Part shown: positions 35,492 to 46,739 of the stretch, piece by piece
How positions within the stretch are numbered: position 1 is the stretch's first letter
Layout of the letters: each line of letters starts with the position of its first letter
Source: Psettodes erumei
Taxonomy: Eukaryota > Chordata > Actinopteri > Pleuronectiformes > Psettodidae
Direction: 5' to 3'
NCBI GenBank assembly: GCA_016785225.1
Contig: JAFBJZ010000949.1
Coordinates: forward strand, 809,001 to 873,000
DNA length: 64,000 nucleotides
Notes under the pieces: generated by a model
What the model was told of the DNA's origin: nothing
The model's database searches: none
The model's input: the letters and a program-made list of their open reading frames with translations, nothing else
Program-made: the position numbers and the translations under genes

Positions 35492-35829
35492 ATGTATACA
35501 CACACACACACACAGTGGTATTGCTGAGTGTCACTGTTGGACAGGTGAGCAGCGGAGAGGAGTCGGGCTTGCAGAGAAGGCTAAAAGTCTATGGACAGGT
35601 TTCCTTTGGTTCTGGGGTTGGGGTTGGGTGGGTGGGTGTGTGGGTGGGTGGGTGGGTGGTGGGGCCTCCTCCCACTGGCCTTTAGTGCAGACACAGACTG
35701 GCTCAGCCCACATCAATGCATACAGATTAAGCAGTGTTACTGTCGAGCACTCCAGCTGTCTGCATTTGAAGTATAGCACAAGAATCTTTTCTAAAAAAGT
35801 CTGGGTTCCCCTGCGGTTCTTCAGCTGTG

Positions 35830-35928
<99 letters not shown>

Positions 35929-35930
35929 CA
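35450..35930. repeat. compound repeats in arx 3' UTR
   Basis: TG, then TATG, then CA at 35450-35514 (a self-complementary compound); GGGTT/GGGT at 35603-35665; (TG)n at 35831-35912 followed by (GA)n to 35930. Confidence 0.9.
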
Positions 35931-36552
35931 ACAGATCCTTTACTTAAATAAACTCTTAGCTGTTTTTAGTTATTTTCCTAAGGGAAAGTGCAGAATAATT
36001 ACGTTGAAGTTGAGGAGGATCTGCTTTTAAACATTTTTACCCACCACTGTATAAGTTTGTATTTTGAGAGTCCATCAGTTTTGTATGTAAATCTTAAATA
36101 ATTTGTAATGTGGGGAGGTAAAAGTACATCATTTGGTACAGTGGTATCAAATCGAGATGCTAAAGTAAAGAACTACTACTTTACATTTTTTGCAAGGTCC
36201 CTAAAATTTTGTACTTTGTTACATTTGAAAATCATGGAAGGTATTTTGTAAAGAATTGTAATTGTTTTAAACACGAGTGTTAGTGTAAAACAGTAGTATA
36301 ATATCTGTAATTACAAGACACACACACACAAACACTTTTTTTTTTATCCAGTGCTCTTTGAATTTGGTCGTGCTATTTTGTTGGGGAAACATGAGGTAAT
36401 GGGGATGGTTGAACACAGGGGACATCAGGACATCGGCCTCCAGAGGTATGAATGGGTTTTTTTGGAAGAGGGGATGGGGAGGGGTGTCATGGAATGGGAC
36501 GTAAGCCCGGGATAGGAGTGTGGGGGGGGGGGCTGGGGCTGGTGTTGAGTGT

Positions 36553-36834
36553 TCAGCACACCTCCTTCCCTGCGGCTCCGGCGGGCAGGATGTTAAGCTG
36601 GGTGAGCTGAGCCGAGTGTTCCTTGGCCTTGAGGCGCAGCGCGGCGATACTGGAGGCCCTGCGGTCCGCCGCCGCCGCCGAGGAAGAGGAGGAGGAGGAC
36701 GACGACGACGACAAGCGGAAGGGTCCGGGAGAACGGGCCCCGCGTGGGAGGGGTTCTCCACGGGAGGGGCCGGCTGACGGAGGAGAGCGGCAGCGGTGGA
36801 AGCACTGGTCAGGGGACCCATACTGGAGAAGAGC
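36553..36834 (-). CDS. arx: arx exon 5 (OAR domain), with apparent one-base frame break
   Basis: After acceptor cttccag the spliced frame reads RLFSSMGPLTSASTAAALLRQP...LPDPSA, as in ARX. The conserved OAR domain and final KEVC stop (36553-36555) lie in another frame, preceded by Ser11-Ala4-DRRASS. The 282-bp exon would need one more base. The unbroken upstream frame would instead run past the normal stop into the 3' UTR, ending near 36267, without an OAR domain. The break falls next to a TCG/TCC serine-codon repeat, so an assembly or sequencing indel is the simplest explanation. Confidence 0.85.
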   Translation of the reverse strand, partial: ALLQYGSPDQCFHRCRSPPSAGPSRGEPLPRGARSPGPFRLSSSSSSSSSSSAAAADRRASSIAALRLKAKEHSAQLTQLNILPAGAAGKEVC

Positions 36835-39800
36835 CTGGAAGAGGTCAGAAATGTAACCACACGTGTGCCATTATCCAAGGTTAAGTGGTTTTTCAAGCTA
36901 ATTCTGCCTAGTAACCTCTTTCTCCTTAAGATAGAGAGTGGAGTTGAGTCAAAAATCCTCTATAACAGCCCTAAAAGGTTAATTAAGTCTTTCACTGTCC
37001 CTCAGATGTCCTTCATCTCCTTTCACATCCCTCGGGTTGTCTTAAAATTGACCCTCAGCTTAGCTGTATGTCATCTATTGCACGGTGCCGAGAGTACAAG
37101 GTGGATGATGGCGTGTGATGGAGAAGAGGAGAGCAAATGAGAAGCTAATTGCGGCATATGGAGTGTGCGGCGCCACCCTTTTCTCACAGCTTGTGTGACA
37201 GGATCACACGTTTGGTTCGTTTATGCAGGCGGTTCACAGTGATTACACACCGCCGTGAACGGCCTGACCGTAAAACATATTTCCAATCAGACGCTGAGAT
37301 AAACAGTAGTGCGGCGTGACTGAGGATTGCTATACCCATCCGCCGTTAGAGCTGCGTGATGCGTCGGGAGTTTGTTTTAAGCTCGGTCGCTGCTATGCAT
37401 TGTACTGTACGTGCGCCTGATGACAAAATTGTAGTCATTCGCTTTAAAATACAGGGATAAGCGTGAAGTCCTGCGAGCACAAAGACTGGAGGAGTCTGAG
37501 CTACATAACTGAAGAATAGATATCAGGACCCAAGGAGGCGCACCTTACCTGCCAAAGGTGGGCCCGATGAAGGCAGGGTGACGAAACATGGCGGCGGTGC
37601 CCAGGAAAGTGCCCAGGCCGAGCGGGGTGGCCAGGGGCGGGGCAGAGCCATTGTGAGGCGGCGGGGCCAGGCCCGGGAAGGCGGCGGCGGCGGCGGCGGC
37701 GGCCGTCCAGGCGGACTCCAGGGCCGGGTGGGGGTGGGGAGGGAAGGGACCCCCCTCCAGGTAGTGGCTGAGAGGGTGGCCCGCTGCCAGGGGGCCCGGG
37801 AACGGCAGGCCCGACGGGTGGGCCTGCACCCCGGCCTTCTCGCGCTTCCTCCACTTGGCCCTGCGGTTCTGAAACCACACCTGAGGAGCAGGAGGAGAAG
37901 ACGGCGCAAATTAGTGCGTCACATTTCTCCCAATTGAAGTTGTTTAGAAGATAAAGAAGAGGAGGACGAGGGCGGGCTCTAATTGGACAGACAGGTTCAG
38001 TGAGAAAAGAACATTTTTAATGAATAAATAGAAATAAAAGGCTTTGTCTCCTACATAAATAGACATGTCCTCCTGCTTGGGGGGACAAGAGAGACGTTTG
38101 TACAGGTTGTAGAAAATTAACACTACGGTATAACTCCTTGGCCCCGCTTACATCACAGCAATGTTTCATTGTCATTAATAGGGACCAGCCTCTTGTCAGT
38201 GCACCGTGATAGCTGTCGTTCAGGTGGTGGCCAACAGGCGGAAAGTCAACGGGTAATTACTTGTGAGGTGAACCCATGCCGTTCACGGTCCCTTAAATCT
38301 ACTTTCTGTCTAATTAACCCCCCCCCCTCCCTGTCCCTGTAGACTGGGCTTCAGTGTGTGTGTGTTGGGAAGGGGGGGGTGGATAATTAAGAGCGCTGTT
38401 AACAAAAGATCCGGAAAATTGCCGCTGAACTGGCTCCAATAACAATTAATGCGCTTTAAATTAAATTCTCGGGAGACGTGGAACAAGTGACTTCCATCCC
38501 AGAGAGTATTTAACTTTCCCACGCATCCGCTGGTGGCCAGTTTGCACTGCAGAAGCACGGGGCTCTCACAATGAGCAAAATGTCAACACGGCCGAAGTGA
38601 TTGAACGAGCCAGCTTGAGCGACAGGCACCGCGCACACACATTATTCCCAGAGGGCTGTTTAGCATTACACAGCCCCTCGGGAATTTATGAGTTTTTATC
38701 ACCTCCTGATGGCGCCCGTTAAGTGATTTGTTCACCTACGCCCCCCCCCACCACTACCACCACCACCACCACCCACCCAAAAAGAGACATCTGTTGTTTT
38801 ACCGTCGGCCATAACCCCTCGGAGCTTCCACCGTGTTTGAACTGTCTCTCTGGTTATGAGCCCGGGCCTTCGACATGCAAGCCACGCTTTCAGTGGAAGG
38901 GGATGGGGAGAGGGAGGGGAGGGGAGGGGTGGATGGATGGAGAGAGCGGGGTGGGGTGGGTGGGTGGGGGGAGCAAACACCTTTAATGGTCTCTCATTCG
39001 CTCCCAAGTGCAAAGCATCGGATCAATGCAGGTCTATTGCAATCACATAATGGGAAATCAAATAGCATTATCCCTCCCCTTTCTCCCCCTCCCCTCCCTC
39101 CCCCCCTCTCTCCCTCTCTTATTCTCCCACACATCCTTTTACTCGCGCGCACACACACACACATATATATCGCCCCCCCCCCCACCTCTCCGTCCCCCCT
39201 CTGATGGGAATTCAAACACCACCTCATCCCAGGAATATGGACAGTGTTTGCTCCTGCACTAAGTGAGCTTTTTATGAATCGCCGGCGTCGGCTTAATTGC
39301 CACTAAAACGTCCTCGTTCGCGTGTAATAACATTCAATAACAGGAAAGACCTTCCCTGCGCAGCGACTGGGGCCATTTAACACATTTTTTACTGTAATAA
39401 ATTACTGCCTCAAATTGGCCCCTAATCGTTGATCCTCAGTCGGTGACGCATATCACCGGTTATTATCCAGCGCTGTGTACCATGGGACATTTTATATAGA
39501 GGACATAAAACATTAGTGGATGACGATCCCCCCCCCCTTCCTATATTTAGTTTACAAGTCACAGGCTTCTCTTTTCAGATCAAGATAAACAGAGGGCCAC
39601 TTACTTGAACGCGGGCCTCGGTCAAATCCAGGCGCATTGCGAGCTCTTCTCTGAAAAGATTTTTTTTTTTTAAAAAGAAGGGAAGAAAGAAGAAGAGAGA
39701 AAAGATTCAAGGTTACAGGCCAGCATTTGGAAGCAACGTCGAATTGCTGTTTTGTCCCCTCCTGTTGTTCACTGTCAACAATAGACGACCAAAATAGGCT

Positions 39801-40309
39801 TGATTCTTTTTTCTCCTCCCTGGCGTGAACTGCAGAAAGACGCCATAGCCATATTCTATTTTCCCTGTCACGGATGGGTAGAAATAGGCCTAGTGATTGT
39901 TAGATTTTCCTTAGCCCGGGCCTGTCACTGTAACAACATAATGGTGGAAATAATGACATCTAAACTAGCCTGCCACAAAGCAATTGACGCTCCCCTCAGC
40001 TGCGAGATGGCTTTGCAGCGCAAATTAAACCTACGAGTCTTCTTAAAGTAAATCGATTGGAAAATATGAATAATCCCAGTGGTTTAAAAAAAAAATCGAA
40101 AATGTAGGTTCCTGTATCCTGTAGTATCACAAAAAAGCCTTTGAAAAAATGCGGCTGTGGCAAATGTCAACATGTTAAATTGGAAGAAAATATGTATGAA
40201 ATTTGTATTTAAAAATAGTTTATTTAGTTTATATGGCCTATTTCCTAAAAGTCCTATGCATTTTTCTAAGACCCTCAGAAAATCCATACGATACTATACA
40301 TACTCCTCC

Positions 40310-40382
<73 letters not shown>

Positions 40383-41004
40383 ACTGTGTTTTGTGCGCAA
40401 ACACCTGCCCTCAGGTTTGAGGTTAGGCCTCGTCTTTTTTTTTTTTTTTCTCCTTTTTTTTGCAGCTCGTATTCAGTATCATGACCAGCAGCTAACCTGA
40501 GCTGCACCGGTTAATTATTCCTCCTGAGAATAATACCGCTGTCATCCGCATCAACAGAAGTGGATACACGGGTAACAAAACGTCCCCGGTGTGTTAGCAC
40601 TTACGGGCCTATTGTGTTCACTTATGTAAGGCACGGGTTCGGTGTTGGGGGCGTTTTATGAGGTGTGATCCGCACGGTGTCCCGTTACGGACGTGTGGAA
40701 TTACTGGCACTGTTTTTGGAAGAAAAAAAAAATGTTATGGGCTGGGGAGGTGTTTATTTAAAAAGAAATGCAATTCATTATCACCTTCAGTGCGTGGAAT
40801 TATTAGAGAACACGTCGCATATTTTGTGTCTTTGTGCGTTTCTTATGGAGTTTTATTTTAAATGTAGCCACCAATTATAATAATTATAATGTGTTTTAAA
40901 GATATTGTTTTAGATTGATAATTATCGACGTTTTGTATGAATTTAAAGTTAAAATTTTTGGGCCTACATTTTTTTTAAATTTATAAACAAATTCTAGACT
41001 ATAC

Positions 41005-41038
<34 letters not shown>

Positions 41039-42224
41039 GAATAGTCTAAAATAATACAAATTATTATGAAAATTTCAGGAAAGTTAACAGTTGTAATTTA
41101 AAAACAAAACTTCCCCATTTTTAAAAGAATAGTTTCTGCTGTTTTAATTTGTTCTTACCTGGTAAAGACGTCGGGGTAGTGTGTTTTCTGGAAAGCTCTC
41201 TCCAGCTCCTCCAGCTGGTAACTGGTGAACGTCGTCCTGTATCTTCTCTGCTTCCGTTTCAGCATCCCTTCCTCCGAGTCGCTGCCCGCCGACAGACACA
41301 CGCTGTCCTCCCCGTCCCTCACGTCCCCATCCCCGGCGTTCAAGCTCTCCCTCTCCTCGTCCTTAGGGGACAGCGTGGCCGCGTCCGCGCAGCTCTCCTC
41401 CTCCTTCCCCGCGTCCTCCTCGAACTTCAGCGGGCCGAGCTCCACCAGTCCCAGGCTGCCGTCTTCCGAACCCTCCCCGGGGCTCTGGTCGCCCTCCCCA
41501 CGGGTCAGCGACGCGTTCTCCCGGTAGGACTTGCTGCGGCTGATGCTCACCTGCGGCGCCTGGCTGATTTTGAGGCTGTCGCTGGCTTGCTCCAGGAGAA
41601 GCCGCTCCCTCTCCAGCTTCTCGGCGTGGTCGTGGAGGTATTTCCCCCCGGTTCCGTACAGTCGGCGGAGCTTGGGTGGCAGGTGCATGTCGGCACCGAG
41701 AGAAAGGGGGTCTTTCGTTGGCCCTGAGAAGGAAGCGCGGAAGAGATGTCACAATAACGAATAACAAAACGGCTGTGAAAAGCATTTTCCGACAAAATAG
41801 CTTTTTAGGCCCACAGTTCCCTCTGATTTTACATCAAATGTTTAGGGAAACAATTAGCAGCCAACACTTATGAAACCAGCGAGACTATTCTGCGTAAAAA
41901 ACGTGCAGACTTGCTGGCGCTGAAAACGAATTCTTGGAGCATTAACACCATCTTATTTATAATGTTTATCCTCGACAACTCCCCCGAATAACCAGCGGAG
42001 ACTGTCTTTTTGATCCCGCTCAGAGTAAACTTACCGTCGGCCGTTTTGTCGAGCTCTCCTCTGCCGGGCAGACCCGTCAAACTTTGCGCCCCGATCAGCC
42101 TGACCTTACAGGGACTCCGGCGGCCCAGAATACTCTCTATGCAGTAGGAGGAGAGCAGCGTCGGGGATTTGCTGCTCTTCCTCTCGGCCCGGTCGTGGAT
42201 ATCTTCCTCAAACTGGCCGCTCAT
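36553..42224 (-). CDS. arx: aristaless-related homeobox transcription factor ARX (5 exons; frame break in exon 5)
   Basis: Nuclear paired-like homeodomain factor for forebrain interneuron, pancreatic and gonadal development, mainly a repressor. Exons on the - strand: 42224-42035, 41723-41159, 39650-39605, 37880-37549, 36834-36553, all GT..AG. Visible parts: octapeptide YCIESILG (residues 27-34), the HLPPKLRRLYG stretch, KISQAPQVSISRSKSYREN, acidic linker with EDSVCLSAGSDSEEG, homeodomain about residues 222-281 (WFQNRR with Gln at homeodomain position 50), an Ala8 tract in exon 4, and the C-terminal OAR/aristaless domain (SSIAALRLKAKEH...NILPAG). About 471 residues if the frame break is ignored, shorter than human (562) because the N-terminal polyalanine tracts are absent. 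As read, the sum of exon lengths is one base short of a multiple of three: exon 5 changes frame near 36700-36716. The gene is convergent with pola1, as in human. Confidence 0.95.
36835..37548 (-). other. arx intron 4
   Basis: A 714-bp intron without microsatellites. No coding sequence seen. Confidence 0.8.
37549..37880 (-). CDS. arx: arx exon 4 (homeodomain helix 3, Ala8 tract)
   Basis: A 332-bp exon between ctcctcag and gtaaggtg. It starts with VWFQNRRAKWRKREK and continues through HPSGLPFPGPL, a Pro/His-rich stretch, SAWT followed by eight alanines (GCG/GCC codons near 37680-37705), and MFRHPAFIGPTFGR. Confidence 0.95.
37881..39604 (-). other. arx intron 3, with enhancer-like islands
   Basis: A 1.7-kb intron. 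Repeat-free, homeodomain-site-bearing stretches lie at about 38140-38720 and 39240-39530 (AACACATTTTTTACTGTAAT and CTTAATTGCC type sequence). A GGGGA/GGGT-rich and CCCT-rich zone lies at 38890-39190 between them. Confidence 0.6.
39605..39650 (-). CDS. arx: arx exon 3 (46 bp, mid homeodomain)
   Basis: A microexon of 46 bp, flanked by ttttcag and gtaagt, encoding EELAMRLDLTEARVQ. It is the same size as the corresponding human exon, and without it the homeodomain would be broken. Confidence 0.95.
39651..41158 (-). other. arx intron 2
   Basis: A 1.5-kb AT-rich intron with a (TG)34 tract at 40313-40380 and an (ATT)n tract at 41004-41037. No coding sequence seen. Confidence 0.7.
40313..41037. repeat. 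(TG)34 and (ATT)n repeats in arx intron 2
   Basis: TG at 40313-40380 and ATT/TTA triplets at 41004-41037. Confidence 0.95.
41159..41723 (-). CDS. arx: arx exon 2 (acidic linker and first half of homeodomain)
   Basis: A 565-bp exon between acceptor cttctcag and donor gtaagaac. It encodes the HLPPKLRRLYG motif, SISRSKSYREN, a Glu/Asp-rich linker, and the homeodomain up to HYPDVFTR. The long polyalanine tracts of mammalian exon 2 are replaced by a short charged segment. Confidence 0.95.
42035..42224 (-). CDS. arx: arx exon 1 (start codon, octapeptide)
   Basis: ATG at 42222-42224 opens a 190-bp coding exon ending at donor gtaagt. It encodes KSPTLLSSYCIESILGRRSP, the engrailed-homology repressor octapeptide region, nearly identical to mammalian ARX. 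Confidence 0.95.
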
Positions 42225-42268
42225 GTCGACGCTTTGGTTCGTCTAGTTTCAGCAACGCCTGTCAGTCT

Positions 42269-42300
<32 letters not shown>

Positions 42301-42456
42301 AACTCTCCCTCACACACTCTCGCGCGCTCTCTCTCTCTCTCTCTCTTCTTCTTCTCCTCCTTCTCCTTCTTCTTCTTCTTCTTCCCCTCTCAGGCCGGTG
42401 TGTCCGTTTGAACCGGGACCGTTCACTCCTCCCTCCTGCTCCTCTCTCCTGTCTCT

Positions 42457-42493
<37 letters not shown>
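42269..42493. repeat. CT and CTT tracts in arx leader
   Basis: CT at 42269-42300, CT/CTT at 42325-42384 and CT at 42463-42493. These are GA/GAA on the arx sense strand, inside the predicted 5' UTR. Confidence 0.9.
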
Positions 42494-42496
<3 letters not shown>

Positions 42497-42599
42497 CCCC
42501 TCCTCTGTCACACTCTCAGCTTATGACAGCAGCTTGGCCGCCTCGCGCTGCCCTCCGGTCTGCCAGGAGCTCCTCCGCTCCGCGCGCTAGCTCAGCATA

Positions 42600-42690
42600 C
42601 GTGCGAACCGTCGTCGCGCGCCTGATTGGCTCGTGTGCATGTATGCCGGGAGAGAGACCGCGCGGAGCCGCTTTATATATTTTACGATTA
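42600..42690 (-). promoter_or_regulatory. candidate arx promoter
   Basis: TATATAAAG on the - strand (42672-42679 region) lies about 450 bp before the arx ATG. A reverse CCAAT box (GATTGGC on +, 42624-42630) lies between it and the gene. The transcribed leader would contain GA-rich repeats (CT on +). Transcription start is inferred. Confidence 0.4.
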
Positions 42691-43466
42691 AAGTTAATTT
42701 GAGGGAAAGACAACAAAACCCGGCATGGATTTTTCTCGTGTCCTTCTCCGTGGAACGAACTCGGCAGATGAATTTGCACAAGCGAAACAGCTGGAATCGT
42801 TTTTTTTCTTGCTTGTCCGTTTTATTTTCATTTTTACTCTGGCATATATATGGTCCACATAAAATTAAAATGTTTAATATTTTATGAGAGAGGGGCCAAA
42901 AAAATCACAACCACTCTCCTGACTGTATTTGATTATACAAATACGACTTTGACAATAGAGTCAGGTGTGTTTTACAACATTGATGAAGTGCAACAATGGA
43001 GCCACAAGGTACAAACACAATGATCAGGACAGGTCAAGGAGGACTAGCCTGGTATATGACCGAAGATTTAAAAAAAGACTTTATTTTTATGGGCTGCATT
43101 TTAACACAGCAAAGTGGAAAAATAATGGTGTAAGTAATATAATAAACGATGGCTGAATTCCATTTAGCTCCCTCACTGTCTGGGTTTTGCCCCACTGTTA
43201 TAGCTCAGCACAACTATTGATTGGAACAGAGTCATTGTTCATGTTATCGTGTATAGGCCTACAGGACTATATATTGCAGTCGGCTATTTCATAATTCTCA
43301 CAGTAATACAGTGCAACATTAACAGTTATAATTGTTAATATTGCTAGTGAACAATCAATAATTCCTTTTTCTATGCCAAAGGACGTTAAAGTCATAACCC
43401 CTTCTCACAATTACCTCCCTTACAGACCGAACTATTTTCTTATTTCATGTTATAATACTATTTTGA

Positions 43467-43468
<2 letters not shown>

Positions 43469-43499
<31 letters not shown>

Positions 43500-44261
43500 C
43501 GAACCATTTACTTAAATGTTATAATGTAATTAACTGAAATGTACCATTGTTTTTTGTGTTTTTTGGGTAGTGTTACTTTTTTCTGCACATGTAGGTTATA
43601 TCGTTGGTTTTCTAGTTGGTTAGTTGGTTGGGTTTTTTTTGGGGGGTACCCTAGAAACGCTGAATCCTTGTACCGAGTTCACAAAAAATCTGGTGCGGAG
43701 TTTGTGTTCAACCTCACTGTGCACCTGCTAACGCCATGTCAGAGACGGAGAAGCAGAACCAGAGGCAGAATAGAATAGAAGTAGAACATAGAAAATAGAA
43801 AATATCAAAACCGGGATAGGAGTTTTGCCCTTAACAGATTCAAGCTTATGAAAAAATCTTATGTTGGACTGATATGGGCCCTTTTTTTATCTATCTATCT
43901 ATCTGTCTGTCTATCTGTCTGTCTGTCTGTCACTCCCTCCCTCTCCCACCAATTGCTCCCTGTTGGAGTTGCGGATTGACTTAAAGGGGTGAGGGTGGCG
44001 CGGCGGTGATGAGACGCCGCACGGGGGAGGGGGGGGCAGCACGCAGGGACTCCGCCGTGGAGAGGGGGAGAGATGGAGAGATGGATCGAGAATGTAATTT
44101 TAAATGAAAGTCTATTTAACCCGCTGTGAATGGCATGACCCCTATCCTCGCCTCAGAGCCCATCACTGTTACAAGGATCATTTTCAGAATTCAATCCAAA
44201 AAACTTCAGCAAGCTGCAATTTACTCTCTCCTTTCTGTCTCTCTCTCTCTCTCTCTCTCTC
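43469..44261. repeat. AAT, TCTA/TCTG and CT microsatellites
   Basis: (AAT)n at 43469-43498, (TCTA)(TCTG) mixed tetranucleotides at 43889-43931 and (CT)n at 44236-44261. Confidence 0.9.
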
Positions 44262-45514
44262 TTCTTCCCCCCTACGTTGTGTATCCGCCCGGGCTGGAGC
44301 ATCACAGCCAACGAAAAATAACAATAAAATATATGTCCAGAAAATTGCACAAGTTATTCTTTTTTTTTCTTGTATGTGTTTTTAAGCAGTAGTTTTGCGA
44401 TTGGAACTGGGATGGGAGCGCCATTGATCTGTGTAAAGTTTAGTTAAGGTGCAGGCCGCTTAGTGCAGGTGAAAACCCGACTAACTCATCTCAGGCAACT
44501 CATTTTTTTTAAATAGCCGAGGAAAAATGTTCAGGCTGTAAAATACATCAATACAGGAGCTTTTTTTTGTCCAGCAAAATTAGGCCTCGCATCTGTTTGA
44601 TAAAGCCTATATATTTGCCAGACAATAATATCATTTTGTGTTCGGCATCTATAAAATACGCAGTCGCCCATTCTAACAGTATTATGAGCAGCTGTCACGG
44701 CAGGGATGGCGAATTGAATCCATCCGTAATTTTTTTTTTTTTTTTTTTTTTTTTTGGTGGTGTCACAAACTTCCGAGCTTGTTTACTTGCACGCAAATCA
44801 ATGTAATGAGTGTAATAACAATATAAAATGTTATGCCTTTTTTTCTCCCCTGCGCGGTCACAAACAGACGTGCGTAATACAGACGAGCATTTAGAGTCGC
44901 TCTGTAATTTGGGGGCCACAATTTGATTCATTTATCCGCACACTGTTATTAACCCTGTGGAAAAAGAGATGTCAGCCGCCATTTCAGCCAGCAGGACATC
45001 CGCGCTTTGTTTAAATGCACTAATTACGCGCATACATTAGGGGGGGGGGGGGTTGCGGAATAGCCTGAGCGCAATTTTCACATTTTCAATTTTCCGTCTG
45101 TTTGGCGTGCAGGTGAAGAGATGGCGGAGAGAGGCCGCCGTCCGTTTCAGCAGCGCCTCGCCACCGCCTCCCCTGTTTTTTTTTCACAACATCCTAACTT
45201 GATAATATCAACAGGAAACAGCCGTTTGCATCCTCTTTTTTTTTCGTTCGTGCAACGCTCAGGTAATGCTGCTGTTCCACCGTGTGGTGGTGTTTTTTTT
45301 TTAAAGTTCATATCGACCCGTGTGTCCTTCAGTGACCACCTAAGCCCTTTATTTTAAATGCTTTATGAGCGCATCTCTCTTTTTTTTTTAACGGTTTCAC
45401 CTGTGTAGTGAAAGCGACCTCTGCTCCCTTTCAGCCCCGTGCCCGTCCTCTTCGGCGAAGGCTCCGCAAGTGACGCCGGCGAAGTCCGTCGCCAAGGTGC
45501 AGCGGGGTTGTACG

Positions 45515-45553
45515 TTGCCCCCTGCAGGTCATTCAACTGGCGCCATCTCCTGG
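45515..45553 (-). promoter_or_regulatory. two tandem CTCF-like motifs
   Basis: Read on the - strand, CCTGCAGGGGGCAA (45515-45528) matches 12 of 14 positions of the CCASYAGRKGGCRS consensus and CCAGGAGATGGCGC (45540-45553) matches 13 of 14. They share orientation and are 11 bp apart, 3.3 kb upstream of the arx ATG. Binding is inferred. Confidence 0.35.
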
Positions 45554-46739
45554 GGGGAACATCAAACTGCTCCCTCAGGTAAGGCCCGCTAATTATAACG
45601 TTCAGAAGAGGAAGCGCCTAAACGCGTCACACTCACTGCGTCTCGCTTCTCCGGCTGCCTGACCCGTTTGACCACAGATGCATTTGTACGTCATTCATTC
45701 AAACTTTAATCCCGCCCCCTCGTACACCTGCAGGAGACAGGTATTCGATATTTGCGCATGCAAGGAGAGGACTATTACCCCACTAGTTTGTCCCGAGGCA
45801 ACACGTGTAAAATACTACTCCCTGCCACGCACCGACGTGGCTTGTGGCCCTGGTGACGACGACTCATCCTCCATCCGTCCTCGCGCCCTGACATAATTGG
45901 ACACTTGCTCCGCTTGAGAGGCCAAGCGGGGGAAAAAGGGAGGAAAGGAGGGGAGAGAAGGAGTGTATGCGCGCGCGCGTGTGTGTGTGTTGGGAGGGGA
46001 GGGAGGCTTTTAAGGCGCGCGTAAGCAAAGTTAATTAGCGGTTATTAACAGCCCGCATAATGAGAGCGAGAGGGAGTCAATTTAATGACTTTGTTAGCGC
46101 GAGTTCAGAGCGACAGGCGATGATCGAAACAACAAAGGCGAGCGAGCACGCAGCCATCATCCGTAATTTCCAGCGGTAATGCGGTCTGATCAGAAACAAA
46201 GGGTTCTAATTTCGTTCAACTGACTCGATAATTTGTCCTTATGTAAGGAAAATAATTAATGACTTAATGCTTCAACAGAAGTAGCTTGCTTTTGGGGGTG
46301 GGGCGGGGGGGGGGAGTATTTCAGAGGCCTCCTTTGCCAGAGAAGGTCGTAAGGAAATCAATTTCCAGGCCTATAATTATTTACATCATGAATTTAAAAC
46401 GTGGACGTGGTGCGCTTTTGCTTCGGTTGGTGTGCAGACGGGTGAGAGTCTATTACAGAGAGGAGAGAAGGAGTCTCCAAATCTTCTTCCCTCAAACAAA
46501 TTGTGTATGGCAACAAATGAGCCACTTGTCACGATGGAGTGCTGAAGGTTTTCTGCGATCAGACGACAAAGGAAATTATCCGTCATGTGGTAGAAACGGA
46601 GGTTTTTCCAGGCTATAGACTAAGATCAAACCAAACGATACACAGATTATTCAGCATCACCCATTGGTCCAGGTTTGATGGTTTTGGTGACAAGTTGATA
46701 CCTGGTAGTACCTTGGAGCTCATCTGAACTGGTTGCCCC

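Larger units (their letters stand above)
30185..36552. other. pola1-arx tail-to-tail interval
   Basis: Holds the pola1 3' UTR, then no protein-coding gene I can recognise, then the arx 3' UTR read from the right. Unique, enhancer-like stretches lie at about 32520-32830, 33560-33700 and 34010-34560. Microsatellites are numerous. 31.3-32.1 kb includes a short inverted repeat (31601-31661). Confidence 0.6.
35024..36552 (-). other. arx: arx 3' UTR (estimated extent)
   Basis: From the arx stop to the first canonical AATAAA on this strand (35024-35029). It contains long TG/CA tracts and a TATG-type repeat. The end point is inferred; further hexamers lie at 34906-34911 and 34664-34669. Confidence 0.4.

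Noticed and set aside
35340..35951. 203-codon + strand open frame
   Set aside because: Built on TG/CA and GGGT repeats (Cys-Val and Gly-Trp runs) inside the arx 3' UTR antisense; no protein-like composition.
36267..36552. Extension of arx past its normal stop
   Set aside because: Only arises from the frame break in exon 5; the sequence is UTR-like and the conserved terminus ends at 36553.
36520..36777. + strand open frame over arx exon 5
   Set aside because: Antisense shadow of a GC-rich coding exon.
41149..41727. 192-codon + strand open frame
   Set aside because: Exact antisense of arx exon 2; the - strand frame carries the homeodomain.
45437..45579. Exon-like block between tttcag and gtaagg
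   Set aside because: Encodes nothing recognisable in any frame and overlaps the CTCF-like motifs.
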